Below are positions 33,401 through 42,708 of a stretch of DNA of 64,000 nucleotides, one piece after another (positions within the stretch are counted from its first letter, which is position 1; every line of letters begins with the position of its first letter). The DNA lies in the NCBI RefSeq assembly GCF_037392515.1, contig NC_090280.1:74450504-74514503 (forward strand), in the 5' to 3' direction. Below the pieces are notes generated by a model. The model was given only the letters and a program-made list of their open reading frames with translations. It searched no databases and was not told where the DNA came from. Origin of the DNA: Haliotis asinina (Eukaryota; Mollusca; Gastropoda; Lepetellida; Haliotidae). A program made the position numbers and the translations under genes.

Positions 33401-33819
33401 ATTTTATTTCATTTGACACTACCTGGCATTGTACAATCACGTAGCTTCGGAAACGGGCACACTACGTATCAATACCAATAGTGGACGCTCTGAGAAAAGC
33501 TAGATTCTCTAAAGGAGCGCTGTTGCAGATTGTTATTTTGTTCCAGATCCTGATGATCTACAACCGGGACGTGACAGAGGTGGAGTTCCATCTGACGGAC
33601 ACGGTGGACCAGGACAACGTAATGTCCGCCCTGCAGAGGAAGCTGGAGTACTGGTCAGGGACGGCCTGTCCTCGGTGGAGTCGGTTTGCTGTTGCTGCGT
33701 ACAGCGTCCACGACATCCCCCATCACAGGAGGAGGAGGAGTCTTGAAAGGAGCAGAAGCAGGAACAAGGTGAAGAAAGCCATGAAGGAGTGGGAGCTGGA
33801 CTGGATCAAGAAGATGTGA
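21449..33819 (+). CDS. Gene B: secreted protein with two Hedgehog-N-like domains and a Peptidase_M15_3-like domain (complete, 20 exons, ~1,454 aa)
   Basis: Exons: 21449-21628, 22104-22309, 22405-22743, 22955-23012, 23184-23442, 24037-24164, 24752-24960, 25176-25352, 25948-26162, 26744-27094, 27549-27804, 28120-28328, 28875-28956, 29349-29771, 31033-31361, 31453-31552, 32068-32249, 32450-32647, 32947-33137, 33547-33819. All junctions are GT-AG and in phase; the total is 4,365 nt. The chosen ATG at 21449 opens a signal peptide (MKIVPVWIVFCVVSVSTTNG). Order: unrecognised N-terminal half (about residues 20-500), Hedgehog-like domain 1 (about 519-680), Hedgehog-like domain 2 (about 765-940), M15_3-like domain (about 985-1108), and a cysteine-containing C-terminal part ending in a basic stretch. 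Three furin-type sites are present. No Hint/Hog domain follows. It is probably an extracellular binding or signalling protein rather than an enzyme, because the metal ligands are mostly replaced. Confidence 0.85.
21655..21705 (-). repeat. 3' tail fragment of the non-LTR retrotransposon family
   Basis: GTGAGTGAGTGAGTAAATGT followed by GAACGTCACATCGTCAATAG matches the terminal sequence of the element at 38677 (GTGAGTGAGTTAATATTTAA..CGTCACATCGGCAATA), in the same orientation. Confidence 0.55.
21829..21985 (+). repeat. tRNA-headed SINE (family 1)
   Basis: GGGAGCCTAGTGGTTAAAGT, B-box GGTTCGATTCC, body CACAATGTGTGAAGCCCATT, and tail GGCGGCGTAAAACTAAATTC. It lies in the first intron of gene B. Confidence 0.8.
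23568..23819. repeat. Foldback with ~90-base arms around a tRNA-like core
   Basis: The left arm (23568-23656, ACATATGTCATAT..GATTACACTTTCC..TAGTACTTGTGCTTG..CCGGGATTCGAACCCTCAT) is an inverted copy of the right arm (23722-23819, GGTTCGAATCCCGGATGGG..AAGTACTAGAA..GAAAGTGTAAT..ATATGACATATGT). The core 23667-23755 has an A-box TGGCTGAGCGGG and a perfect B-box GGTTCGAATCC, with the spacing of a long-variable-arm (Leu/Ser) tRNA, but no matching acceptor stem. It lies in gene B intron 23443-24036 and is best read as a mobile foldback derived from a tRNA, not a working tRNA gene. Confidence 0.75.
25535..25795 (+). repeat. Third type of tRNA-derived SINE
   Basis: CACGGTCTTGTGGTAGAGCGGGAGGTCT (given in part: GTCTTGTGGTAGAGCGGGAG) resembles a tRNA A-box region. 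It is followed by CGTCATGCC and a body ending TTAAGTAAGACGTTAAACCC with a CCTCACC end. It lies in gene B intron 25353-25947. Confidence 0.55.
26421..26550 (-). repeat. tRNA-headed SINE (family 1, minus strand)
   Basis: GTGAGTGAGCATGACTTTAA, TTTTAGCAATATTCCAGCAA, CTTCACACATTGTAGCCATG, then GGGAATCGGACC (complement of the B-box region). It lies in gene B intron 26163-26743. Confidence 0.7.
27858..28016 (+). repeat. tRNA-headed SINE (family 1), near full length
   Basis: ATAGCCCAGTGGTTAGGCGT, GGGTCGATTC, ATGGGTACAATGTGTGAAAC, CCGCGGTGATATTGCTTGAA, ending GTAAAACTAAACTCACTCAC. It lies in gene B intron 27805-28119. Confidence 0.8.
28443..28600 (+). repeat. SINE family 2, 5' part
   Basis: AGGGTAGAATAGGCCTTCAG, AACCCATGTTTGCCTTAAAA, GCTTGTCGTAAGAGGCGACT, AACGGGGTCGGGTGGT. 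This is the complement of the far end of the 16194 copy. It lies in gene B intron 28329-28874. Confidence 0.7.
29600..31361 (+). other. Gene B Peptidase_M15_3-like domain, degenerate active site
   Basis: The end of exon 29349-29771 joined to exon 31033-31361. Motif order fits the M15 DD-carboxypeptidase / endolysin family: HFKISDFKHSE (family: HF-x-x-E-F), DASLVDCLELVVNDLGQDV, VVPNTAYRSHSIN (family: SGYRSPxHN), HSQEKLRYQAGQAMHV (family: SxHxxGxAxD), LGIGCHGDSLYIDIRP (family: GIGxYxxxFVHVDxR). The three metal-binding positions read Arg, His and Tyr instead of His, Asp and His, so catalysis is unlikely. The exon join TAYR|SHSIN is in phase (2 to 1) and skips the repeat element in the intron. 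Confidence 0.75.
29797..30758. mobile_element. ~960-base foldback/MITE-like element in gene B intron
   Basis: The left end 29797-29858 (GAAGGAAAACCAAGTTCTAT, GATAGTCAACTTCTTTATTG, GGGTGCGACG) is an inverted copy of the right end 30700-30758 (GTCGCACCCCTTGCAGTAAA, AGGAGTTGACTATTCACAAA, CTTGGTTTTCCTTC). The interior is AT-rich and includes an open stretch 29951-30167 preceded by an AG. That stretch is not needed for gene B, because exons 29349-29771 and 31033-31361 join in phase without it and rebuild the M15 motif across the join. Confidence 0.7.
31453..33819 (+). other. Gene B C-terminal region
   Basis: Exons 31453-31552, 32068-32249, 32450-32647, 32947-33137 and 33547-33819 add about 310 residues. 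Cysteines recur (TCKTP, FCFH, FCHD, KCVLDNCGGCPG, CHDGHVC), so the region is probably disulfide-bonded. It ends with HHRRRRSLERSRSRNKVKK, which contains furin-like RRRR-S and would bind anionic partners such as heparan sulfate. Two segments, VVKVYIESEAD and EVEFHLTDTVD, resemble each other and the last strand of the Hedgehog-like domains (HVEFCV), so a fourth, very degenerate repeat is possible but not shown. Confidence 0.65.
31728..31872. repeat. Tandem duplication, 72-base unit x2
   Basis: The block GTGAATATTGTTTTACTCCG..CTATCGACAACAGGAATG occurs twice with a 72-base period and is nearly identical, so it is recent. It lies in gene B intron 31553-32067. Confidence 0.9.
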
Positions 33820-33864
33820 TGGACATATTGTACACCTGCTAATGGCTAGGACGTATTCTAAGCA

Positions 33865-33870
33865 AATAAA
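33865..33870 (+). promoter_or_regulatory. Polyadenylation signal of gene B
   Basis: AATAAA lies 46 bases downstream of the gene B TGA. Confidence 0.6.
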
Positions 33871-34558
33871 TATTTTTTAGATATTCCTGTGTGATAGTGA
33901 TACATGTGCGATTTGTTTCTTGGTTCTTTGAAAACGGTGAACATAATGAATGAAATACACTGGACTCTGATCAGTGACCTATAGAACTGTGAGTTACTTT
34001 GATATCCAATCTGAAATGCTGTCATGTATCAGTCAGTGTGCGCAAGGTATATCTTATTGAATAAAATATATTCCCTAATATGGTGTGTTATCTGTGTTGT
34101 TTTAGTACTTTCCTGTTTTACGATATCCAACATATATCGTGAAAACGGTATGTTATTTAACGTAGTAGCTTTAGCAGGTTTTGTGCTGCTTGTTTCTTGC
34201 ATAGAGCAAAGTTCTGGTTTAGACTATGACACAGATAACAAGCGTATCTGCAACCGAGTTATGAGAGGTACATATGCATAGTATGCTGTCACAAGCAGCC
34301 GTACCGTTGACAACAAGTGACTGATAATAAGTGGATAAGGCCAGACGTTGTTGTTTGCAACAAACAAGGCGTTGCTATCCGTAAACGTGTATACTTCACT
34401 GTTTACTCGCCAACTTCAAGAATGCCGGTCAACCAGTTAGATTTTTCATTTTCATGGCAGTATTTGGGGGCAAGTGAGGGGGATAGCATGTAAGGGGGAT
34501 ATGGAGAGTCGTTGGTAGCGGCCATCTTTATCCTTAGGATAATTTATGAATACTCTAC

Positions 34559-34601
34559 GCGCGTACACACACGCACGCACGCACGCACACACAGACACAA
34601 C
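34559..34601. repeat. CA / CACG microsatellite
   Basis: GTACACACACGCACGCACGC and onward alternates purine and pyrimidine for about 40 bases. Confidence 0.8.
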
Positions 34602-35131
34602 CTTACTATGGCCATCTACGATTCTACCGGGTATTCACTAACTGTTGGGTGGAGAGGACTATAATTCGATCTAAGACACTTGCAGGAGGGGATGCCATGC
34701 GTCTTGCATACCAGGAGGTTAGCTAGAGGTCAGATCTGATTTTCATTACCATGGTTACTTACAACCGAACACGTTCAAACCCAAGACACCTGGCTCTTCG
34801 TAGAACATCATACTTCTCATACGTCCAGTTTTAATATTCAACTTCCAGCAATAGTTTACATAATGTGTACTTTGAGACGATTTAGAGACGAAATTTTCTC
34901 AAAATATCTGTGCAATTGAGATATAACGCCCACGGTTACGCATCAGGTATGGCGATGCCCCTTTGAAGAATGCTATAAAACGAGCAAAACAACATGTATT
35001 CGCTTTGTACGCTTTTAAAAGTGCGATAATTCGAGAGTCATTTTTGTGGGTATGGTCGTAGTAATTATTGTCCTTCAAAACATTAGTTTCATTCGGCTCG
35101 ATGGTAAGTTTTAAATTTTTAACGTAGATCT

Positions 35132-35280
35132 TAAATAACATATCTGATATCATTAATCGCCACACCCAACCTTGACACTAAATAACATATCTGATATCAT
35201 TAATCGCCACACCCAACCTTGACACTAAATAACATATCTGATATCATTAATCGCCACACCCAACCTTGACACTAAATAAC
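35132..35280. repeat. 47-base tandem repeat, three copies
   Basis: TAAATAACATATCTGATATC..CACACCCAACCTTGACAC repeats three times without visible differences, starting at 35132, 35179 and 35226, plus a partial fourth start. Confidence 0.92.
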
Positions 35281-35477
35281 AGCAGGAGCATTTCTAGGGT
35301 GTCGGACGCTAATGCCACAGATCACTCGTGACCAAATTAAAGGGCACGTGTACACGAAAATGAACCTATTTTCTTGTTCTTTTTAATTTTGAATAAATTT
35401 CAGTCTACCATTGTATTTAACCGTAGGATATATGTTATTTTAAATTATGGTTAGCTTTGTCTATTTGCAAACATTTG

Positions 35478-35800
35478 CAAGGAATGCGTAAATCCAGCTT
35501 CGACCCATGCAGACACCTGTGGTACTGTAAGTTCCCATGATCCCACGTATGGTGATCACCTTCAGTTGTGGGCGATCTGTAGCCTGCTTTTATATCATGC
35601 ATTGTCCAAATAGTGCCGTTAGTTTTAACTTCACGCTCTAGTTCTAAATTTGAACTGTAATATTCTAGTTGTTTTACTGTCCTTTGACAACATTTGTTTT
35701 TATAATATATACATATTCTTTATAAACGTCGTATTTGTTCTCGTCACGATATGGCTGAAATATTGCGGATATGACGTTAAAGATTAACTCACCCCCTGTG
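35478..35800 (+). mobile_element. 5'-truncated non-LTR retrotransposon, 3' UTR only
   Basis: It reads AAATCCAGCTTCGACCCATG..TTGTGGGCGATCTGTAGCCT..GTTGTTTTACTGTCCTTTGA..CTCGTCACGATATGGCTGAA..GACGTTAAAGATTAACTCAC. The complement of this order is found in 38677-39000, the 3' UTR of the long element on the other strand. It is a typical dead-on-arrival insertion. Confidence 0.75.
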
Positions 35801-36127
35801 GTACCTTCATAGATAAATACAATAAAATGAACGAATTCCTACAATACAATGCAATACATATCCATTACAATCACACTTTATCATTTCCATGAATAATATC
35901 CAGTCCTGTTTCTTGTTTCTCCCCATCAGATAGTATGGTTAGTGTGTACGATTTGTATCCTTGTTAAAAGGTTTTCAGATTATTTCTTATTTTTGAACAG
36001 AAGATGTTTTAATAGAATTACTAAAATTCAAATGATTATTTCATAAGCTATTGTTTTACAATGTATATTTTTAATATAGATATTCAATATATGCACCATT
36101 ATTCAGTCACATGTCTTTCCATATAAG

Positions 36128-36380
36128 TTCAGGGTCCAGTGAAGGTCCGGTTAGAATTGGTCTAAAGCAACCAGCGATTGTGGAATAAGGCGATTAACAT
36201 GACCAGGTGGTCAGACACGCTCATTTGGTTGACTCATATCATTGTATCTCATTTGCGAAAATCGATGCTCATGGTGTTGATCACTAGGTTGTTTGATCTA
36301 TATTGGATGATTTAAACACCACGGCCATACAGATGAAATATTGCTGAGCGCATTGTAAATTCACTCATTCATATAAAGGA
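36128..36380 (+). repeat. SINE family 2, diverged
   Basis: TGACCAGGTGGTCAGACACG, ATCGATGCTCATGGTGTTGA, and ATGAAATATTGCTGAGCGCA, ending at TTCACTCATTC. The order is as in the complement of the 16194 copy. Confidence 0.65.
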
Positions 36381-37004
36381 ATGGTTTGAAAATTGTTTAT
36401 CTATTTTGTCACATCAATGACAGAATGGTCGGCAGGTATTTAACCACCGGCACCGTGTAGCTGTAATAGCGCCGAATGCGGCGTTAACCCACAAACCAAC
36501 CAACCATCATTTCAGGGATACCTTGTGTAGCAAGGAGTAAGTCCAGCACCACAAAGGTTGTTGTTTGAAAAACGTACAATTGTCCTCGTAGCAGAAATAG
36601 AAGGTCGGTGCACCATATATACTAGTAACTGGTCCAAACACGCCATTGTCACAGAGGTCGTTCAAAAGACATTGAAATGTCCTTGGTATCAACCCTAGTT
36701 ATCGGTTGATCAGATCCAGGCAATTTACAGTCTTGAATTGTCAAGAAATGGAACAAAGAGCTCAGGTGTTTATAAGTTCAGGGGTTTTTATCTTTGACGT
36801 GTGTTTACGTAAAGTCTTCTTTTGTATCGATCGTCATGGGGGTATTTGTACCCTGTTCCTGCCCCCTACAATCAATGGGGCCTCACTGTTAACACTCCAA
36901 GTTGACACACCAAGGTTCCTTGAAGTTTTATGTATTGGTTTGTTTATCAAGTTCTGTACACAGTTACAAAACAATTTCCCTGACATGACACTTTTGATTC
37001 AAGG

Positions 37005-37274
37005 GGCGAGTGAGTGAGTGTAGTTTTACGCCGCACTCAGCAATATTCCACCTATATGGCGGTGGTTTGTAAATAATCGAGTCTGGACCAGACAGTCCAG
37101 TGATCAACCGCATGAACATCGATCTGCGCAATTGGTAACCTATGACATGTGCCAACCATGTAAGCGAGCCTGACAACCCGATCTTGTTAGTCACGTCTTA
37201 CGACAAGCAGAGTCGCCTTTTATGACAAACATGTGTTGCTGAAGGCCTATTCTACTCTGGGACCTTGATGGGTC
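37005..37274 (-). repeat. SINE family 2, full length with target-site duplication
   Basis: The element runs from GCGAGTGAGTGAGTGTAGTT to CTGGGACCTTGATGGGTC. It is flanked by the 10-base direct repeat TGATTCAAGG at 36995-37004 and 37275-37284. Confidence 0.8.
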
Positions 37275-37397
37275 TGATTCAAGGAGTATTGGTGCAGTGA
37301 ATGTATGAACATCATAAAGTGGGTGTGTGAATGCTAACCTCTTCAAGACAAGAGTTAATCATGCTACAGATAAGATGATTTTTATGGGGGTGGGGAG

Positions 37398-37615
37398 GTG
37401 TTTAACTTCACACATAACAGTGTTCATGCTATATGGTGTTGGTCTGTAAATAATCGCGGCTGGACCAGACAACGCAAGGATCGACAGCGTGAGCACTGAT
37501 CTTCACAAATGGGATACGATGACTAGTGTCATTCAAGTGATCGTGCCTGACTACCTGATCACGTTAATCGCCTTGTGCGACAAGCCTTGGTTGCTGAACA
37601 CTAAAGCTAACCCGG
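37398..37615 (-). repeat. SINE family 2, diverged
   Basis: GGTGTTGGTCTGTAAATAAT, GCTGGACCAGACAACGC, GTGCCTGACTACCTGATCAC. The family order is kept. Confidence 0.6.
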
Positions 37616-38075
37616 ATGTTTTCGGGTCTGTTGTGATAAGAAGCAGCGAGTTAAGACCTTCGGTCAGGCAAAAGGCTGAAACAACCAACGCAGACAGCCT
37701 ATACCGCCACCACTTAACGAACCCAGCCATCATATTCAGTTTGATAAATTATGTATCTTCACCAACATGCATTATGTCTGATGCCACAAACCCTCTCTTC
37801 GTTGACATCAGAAATATTGCATTCCGTCAGCCTATGTTGGTCTAATCAATCAATATACGCTTTTAATTAGCATTTAGTCAGCTTGTCTAACAATCAGATT
37901 TTCTTCCAATCAGCTTGTTTCAATACTATCCAAACACTATGTTCAACATTCAATCTTACTGTATGCCAGCTAGGTCAATTGCTGAGTGTTATTTGTATAT
38001 AACTGTAATTGGCCGTTGTTAGGTTATCTCGATAACCGTGTAAGAACCGTCCCTAATGGAACAGACATAAAGTAA

Positions 38076-38230
38076 GGGCGGTGGAATAGCCGGGTGGTTA
38101 AAGAGTTCGCTCCTCGTGCCGATGACCCGGATTCGATTCCTAAAATGAACATAATGTGTGAAGCCCATTTCAGGTGTTCATCGCCGTGAATATTCCTTCA
38201 AGCGGCGTAAGCTATACTCACTCATTCATT
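38076..38230 (+). repeat. tRNA-headed SINE (family 1)
   Basis: GAATAGCCGGGTGGTTAAAG, B-box-like GATTCGATTCC, AATGTGTGAAGCCCATTTCA, CGGCGTAAGCTATACTCACT. Confidence 0.75.
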
Positions 38231-38368
38231 CGCTCAAGGAGCAGCGTTTCCTTATATATAACTCGGTAATTACAGATAGAATTTTATCTGTTTTAATTAA
38301 CAGATTAAACGCAACCAACATCAGGGAACTTTTTGCAGTTTGGGGAATTGTGCGTTAACAGCGTTCTT

Positions 38369-38475
38369 GTAGTAGTAGCAGCAGTAATTGTAGTAGTAGT
38401 AGTAATACTAGTAGTAGTAGCAGTAGTAGCGGTAGTGGTAGTAGTTGTAGTAGTAGTAGTTGCTGTTGTTGTTGT
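38369..38475. repeat. TAG/GTA trinucleotide repeat
   Basis: About 105 bases of imperfect GTA/GTT triplets (GTAGTAGTAGCAGCAGTAAT and onward). Confidence 0.92.
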
Positions 38476-38495
38476 AAGGGCACTGATATAACTGG

Positions 38496-38676
38496 TGGCT
38501 GGGGTGGTAGCCCAGTGGTTTCATCATCACTGCGAAAACCATGGTTCAATACTTCACATGGCTATGTGTCAGCCCATTCCACATGTGTGCGCGTGTGTTT
38601 GCGTGTCCGTGTACGTGTGTGTGTATTTTGTGTATTTTGCTGGCATATTGCTGAACGGCTAAAACCTAAGAGAGAG
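38496..38676 (+). repeat. tRNA-headed SINE (family 1) with a GT expansion
   Basis: The head GGTGGTAGCCCAGTGGTTTC and a weak B-box GGTTCAATAC are followed by GGCTATGTGTCAGCCCATTC, an expanded GT tract (38583-38640) and GCATATTGCTGAACGGCTAA. It ends where the long retrotransposon tail begins. Confidence 0.55.
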
Positions 38677-39215
38677 TGAGTGAGTTAATATTTAACGTCA
38701 CATCGGCAATATCTCAGCCATATCGTGACGAGGACACTTAAATGAACACTTAAATGAAATATATGCACATTCTACAAATCTGTCAACGAAGGACAGTAAA
38801 ACAACTAGAATATCACAAGTTTAATTGAAACCAGCATGAAAAGTTAAAACCAATATCACTATTTAGACAATACAATATAAAAACAGGCTATAGATCGCCA
38901 ACAACAGAAGGTAGATCACCACACTAGGGACCATGGGGACTTGCTACCTGCATGGACCCTAGCTGGATTTACATCATCCCTTCAGCTGCTGGCGAGTGTA
39001 CAAAGTGCTAGCCAAAATTAAAACAACATGGACACTACGATTAAAATCCTGGTAGATTTAAATCTACATCGAATGTTTTGGGACTTACGTACCCTCTCAG
39101 GAGGACAATAATTTTACAATACTTCAACCTCCTTTGAGGGTACAGCCATCAACAATTCAAGTTACTAATTCAAACTACCAATCGTTAAAATACATCTATT
39201 TACAGCAGATACTAT

Positions 39216-39665
39216 TCAAAATTCAACCAAAAAATCAATTTCTTTAAAAAAACCTATAATTAAATGAGAATTAACGCTGGTAAAAAGATCCTTCATTGTT
39301 TTAACTGTACAATACTTATCCCTTATGATGGAGAATTCAACACAGTCAAGCAGAATATGCTTGATCGTGACTCTCTCATCACAAGGGATACAAAACGGAG
39401 GATCCTCACCTTTTAACAGGTGCACATGAGTATATCTAGTATGGCCAATACGACATCGTCGTAAAATAACCTCTTCAAATCTGGACTGACAACCCAAGTA
39501 GGTGTAACCAATGTAGGGTTTTATTTCATGTAATTTATTTATACGTACTTGGGTGTCCCACTTCTTCTGCATCAGACTACGGATGTAGGTTCTAATGCTC
39601 GCTTTGTAATCAGAGTATGGAATAAGAAGTGGTGTCACAGATTTGTTGAGTGCTGCCTTGACCAT
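39216..39665 (-). pseudogene. Retrotransposon ORF2 C-terminal zinc-motif part
   Basis: The fragment contains KKWDTQVRINKLHEIKP, RCRIGHTRYTHVHLLKGEDP and PFCIPCDERVTIKHILLDC. The C-x-x-C, H and C arrangement is the usual tail of RNase H-bearing non-LTR elements. It overlaps the end of the RNase H fragment in a different frame, which shows another frameshift. Confidence 0.8.
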
Positions 39666-39990
39666 CGTGATCGGCCATCGTGTTACCGGAAATGCCTACA
39701 TGGCTTGGTAACCAACAGAAGACGATATCGTATTGGTCAGTAGCAGGATTATTATACAATTCAATAATATCAATTAAAAGTGGATGTTTACATGATAAAT
39801 TTGTAATCGCCTGAAGACAAGAAAGAAAATCTGAATAGATTATATATTGTTTACGTTTAGGGTGTCTTTGAATATATTTAAGAGCTGTTAACATGGCGTT
39901 AGCTTCAACTGTGAAAATAGAACTGTTATCTGGTAATCTAGAAGATATTGTTCTGGATCCAATGACAGTGGCACAAGCCACTGCGCCACC
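39610..39990 (-). pseudogene. Retrotransposon RNase H domain
   Basis: 39981-39610 contains FTVEANAMLTALKYI, YIIYSDFLSCLQAI and WLPSHVGISGNTMAD. These are the Glu, Asp and His/Asp blocks of RNase H; the Ser after Asp is replaced (YSD-F instead of YSDS). Upstream is a part of unknown function. Confidence 0.85.
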
Positions 39991-40649
39991 ATCCTTGGAC
40001 CCATCTGTAAATTTAGTTGATTACATTCTTGTTTATATTGTAATTCATTAGTTTCTTATTTTTTTAAAATGTGGTCAATGTTAGGTCTACTTGGGGCCTG
40101 GCCAACTGCCAAGGAGGAGAAGAAAGAAGACGGGAGGGAGCTATGTTTTTCCAGCTCAATGCCGGCAGCAGAAAGAAAGGGTTTAATTGTATGTCCTTTA
40201 TACGGCGCTGCTCGGGAGATGGTTCATCAGCCTCAACATAGAGGCTGTCAACAGGTGACGTTCTAAAAGACCCAAGACAAAGTCTTAGACCTTGATGATG
40301 GACAGAATCTAACAATTTTAAGTTGCTTTTGTGGGCTCCACCATGCACGATGGAGCCATAATCAAGTTTAGAACGAACGAGTGATCGATAGAGATGGAGA
40401 AGGGTAGCTTCATTTAGAATTTGAAACCGCTTTCAACAAGTCAAGTGCTTTCAGGCATTTAGTTTTAAGGGATTTAATATGCGGTGAAAACGTTAAGTGT
40501 GAATTAAAGATTAGACCCAAGAACTTAGCTTCCTTAACAACTTTAATTGGCGTGCCATCTAGAGATAGTTCAGGGTCCTTATATGGTTTATATTTACGTA
40601 AAAAATGTATGCAGTTAGTTTTCGATTTAGAAAATTTAAAGCCGTTTTC

Positions 40650-41924
40650 AAGACATCATTTATTAATCTTGTTTAAACACAACTGCAGTTGCCGTTCAAT
40701 GGTATGCATAATGTTACCACGACAAGAAATATTAAAATCATCCAGAAATAACGACCCATTCATTGAATCGTTTAAAACTTTTGACAAACTGTTTTTCTTT
40801 ATACTAAAATGTGTGACTGACAAAATACTGCCTTGTGGAACACCCTGATCCTGACTGTAATGATCAGACAGGGTAGAACCCACGCGGACTTGAAATTGTC
40901 TGTTATTTAAGAATTTGGCTATGAATTCAGGCAAACGACCCCGCAAACCGAAATCATGTAAAAGCTCTCAGAATGCCATATTTCCAGGTTGTGTCATATG
41001 CCTTCTCAAGATCAAAAAAGATAGACACAGCATGTTGTTTATTAATCAGCGCGTTTTTCACAAATGATTCTAAACGCACTAAGCGATCGACAGTACTTCT
41101 GTTTTTTCCGGAAACCACATTGTATATCTGTGATAAGATTATTTGTTTCCAAGTACCAAACAAGTCGGTTATTTATTATGCGTTCCATGGTCTTGCAAAC
41201 AGAGCTAGTTAATGAAATCGGACGATAATTGGATGGATCTGTATGATCACGTCCAGGTTTAGGTATTGGTACTACTGTAGCATCACTCCATGAAGAAGGA
41301 AATTTCCCGAAGTCCAAATATCATCAAATATATACAAGAGCATCTCTAAACAGGATTCTGGTAAGTGCTTCAGGAGTTGATAATGCATGTTATCAGCTCC
41401 TGTAGCTGTGTCATGAGCTTGATGACGAGCAGTATGGAGTTCATCAATAGAAAATAATAAATGAAATTAATAGTTTTCTTTTCTTGTTGTTTTTCATATT
41501 GTTGAAATTTAGGTGTATAATTAGAAGAGGAAGAATGTTTAGCGAGAGTTTCGCCCAGTTTATTCGCAATATCTGATTTTTCTGTAAGTAATTGATCTCC
41601 ATGTTTTAGGTGGACAATAGATTTAGTACCTTTACCTTTAATTTTCTGGACCATGTTCCATACCTTGGACATGGGTGTCCGAGAATATATTTTACATACA
41701 TAATTTTGCCAAGAGTGGCGTTTGTTCTTTTTAAAAGTACGCCGTGCTTTAGCATTTAAAATTCTAAATTTATTTAAATTATGCACCATAGGATGGCGAT
41801 GGAAATAATGTTCTGCTTTTTTCCTTGCCTTCCTAGCTTGTTTGCAGTCATCGTTGAACCATGGTTTTCGAATATGTGGAACTGCAGAGGAATTTGGTAT
41901 ACACTCATCAGCAATGGAATTCAA
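40650..41924 (-). pseudogene. Retrotransposon reverse transcriptase remnant
   Basis: Fragments in order: KPWFNDDCKQARKARKKAEH (41924 on), a fingers part GRDHTDPSNYRPISLTSSVC (41317 on), ISIFFDLEKAYDTTW (41163 on), and QGVPQGSILSVTHFS with the catalytic box FLDDF (40946 on). The usual box is YVDDF or YADDF. Frame breaks occur between fragments near 41350, 41100 and 40950. Confidence 0.85.
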
Positions 41925-42119
41925 TTCATCAGAAAAGCACTTAATAGCATCAGGAACGTCAATAAAACGTTCAGGTTTAAGTTTTTCATCACACAGTGTT
42001 TCATATAAAGTCCAATTACCCTTTTTAAAATTCCGCCTTGATGATGGAGGAACATCAAATGGAGTTACAGATTTTAGTATAGTAGGAAAATGGTCACTTC
42101 CACAGAGATCATCGTGGAC

Positions 42120-42660
42120 TGATCATTCGAATTCATTGAGTAGTTCTGAATTTGTGAGTGACAAGTCGAGAGCAGAATAAGTCCCTGTCCCAAGGTGTAA
42201 ATATGTGTCGGAACCATCACAATAAATACATAAATCATTGTCAGAACAAAAGTCCTCCAACAATTTACCTTTAGTGTTTGTATTTACACTACCCCAGAGT
42301 GGGTTGTGTCCATTTAAATCTCCCATTATAATACAGGGCTTCGGGAGTTGGTCATATAGTGCTTGAAGATCAGTTTTGGGAAACGTCGAAGATGGCAAAA
42401 TATAGAGTGAGCATAGCGTAAACGCTACATGTAAAGTAATTCTCACAGCAACAGCCTGCATATTAGTATTAAGTGAAACAGGGCTTTGAATAACGTTTTG
42501 TCTGACTAGAACGGATGACCCGCCAGTGGCTCTATCAACCGTAGGTGAAAAACAATGATATGCATTAAAATGACGAAGGTCAAATGTATCTGTTTGTTTT
42601 AAATAGGTCTCTTGGATACATAACGCTGAATGTGTAAAATCTTGGACTAATCACGTAAAT
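42120..42660 (-). pseudogene. Retrotransposon endonuclease (APE type) remnant
   Basis: 42461-42123 gives YILPSSTFPKTD, IIMGDLNGHNPLWGS and YSALDLSLTNSELL, which are the central motifs of APE-like endonucleases (GDFNAHNPLWGS and S-x-IDLTL in intact elements). The N-terminal part upstream (42462-42660) is in another frame. Confidence 0.8.
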
Positions 42661-42708
42661 TAGTCCTCAATCCTCTGCAGTTCCACTGTACAATATTACT
42701 GGAATAAA

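Noticed and set aside
34024-34281. ORF of 85 codons with hydrophobic stretches downstream of gene B
   Set aside because: No splice context, no homology that I recognise, AT-rich surroundings; compatible with chance.
36706-37017. ORF of 103 codons upstream of a SINE
   Set aside because: It runs into the SINE at 37005 and has no recognisable motif.
38355-38549. Leucine/glutamine-rich ORF on the - strand
   Set aside because: It is the translation of the TAG/GTA trinucleotide repeat.
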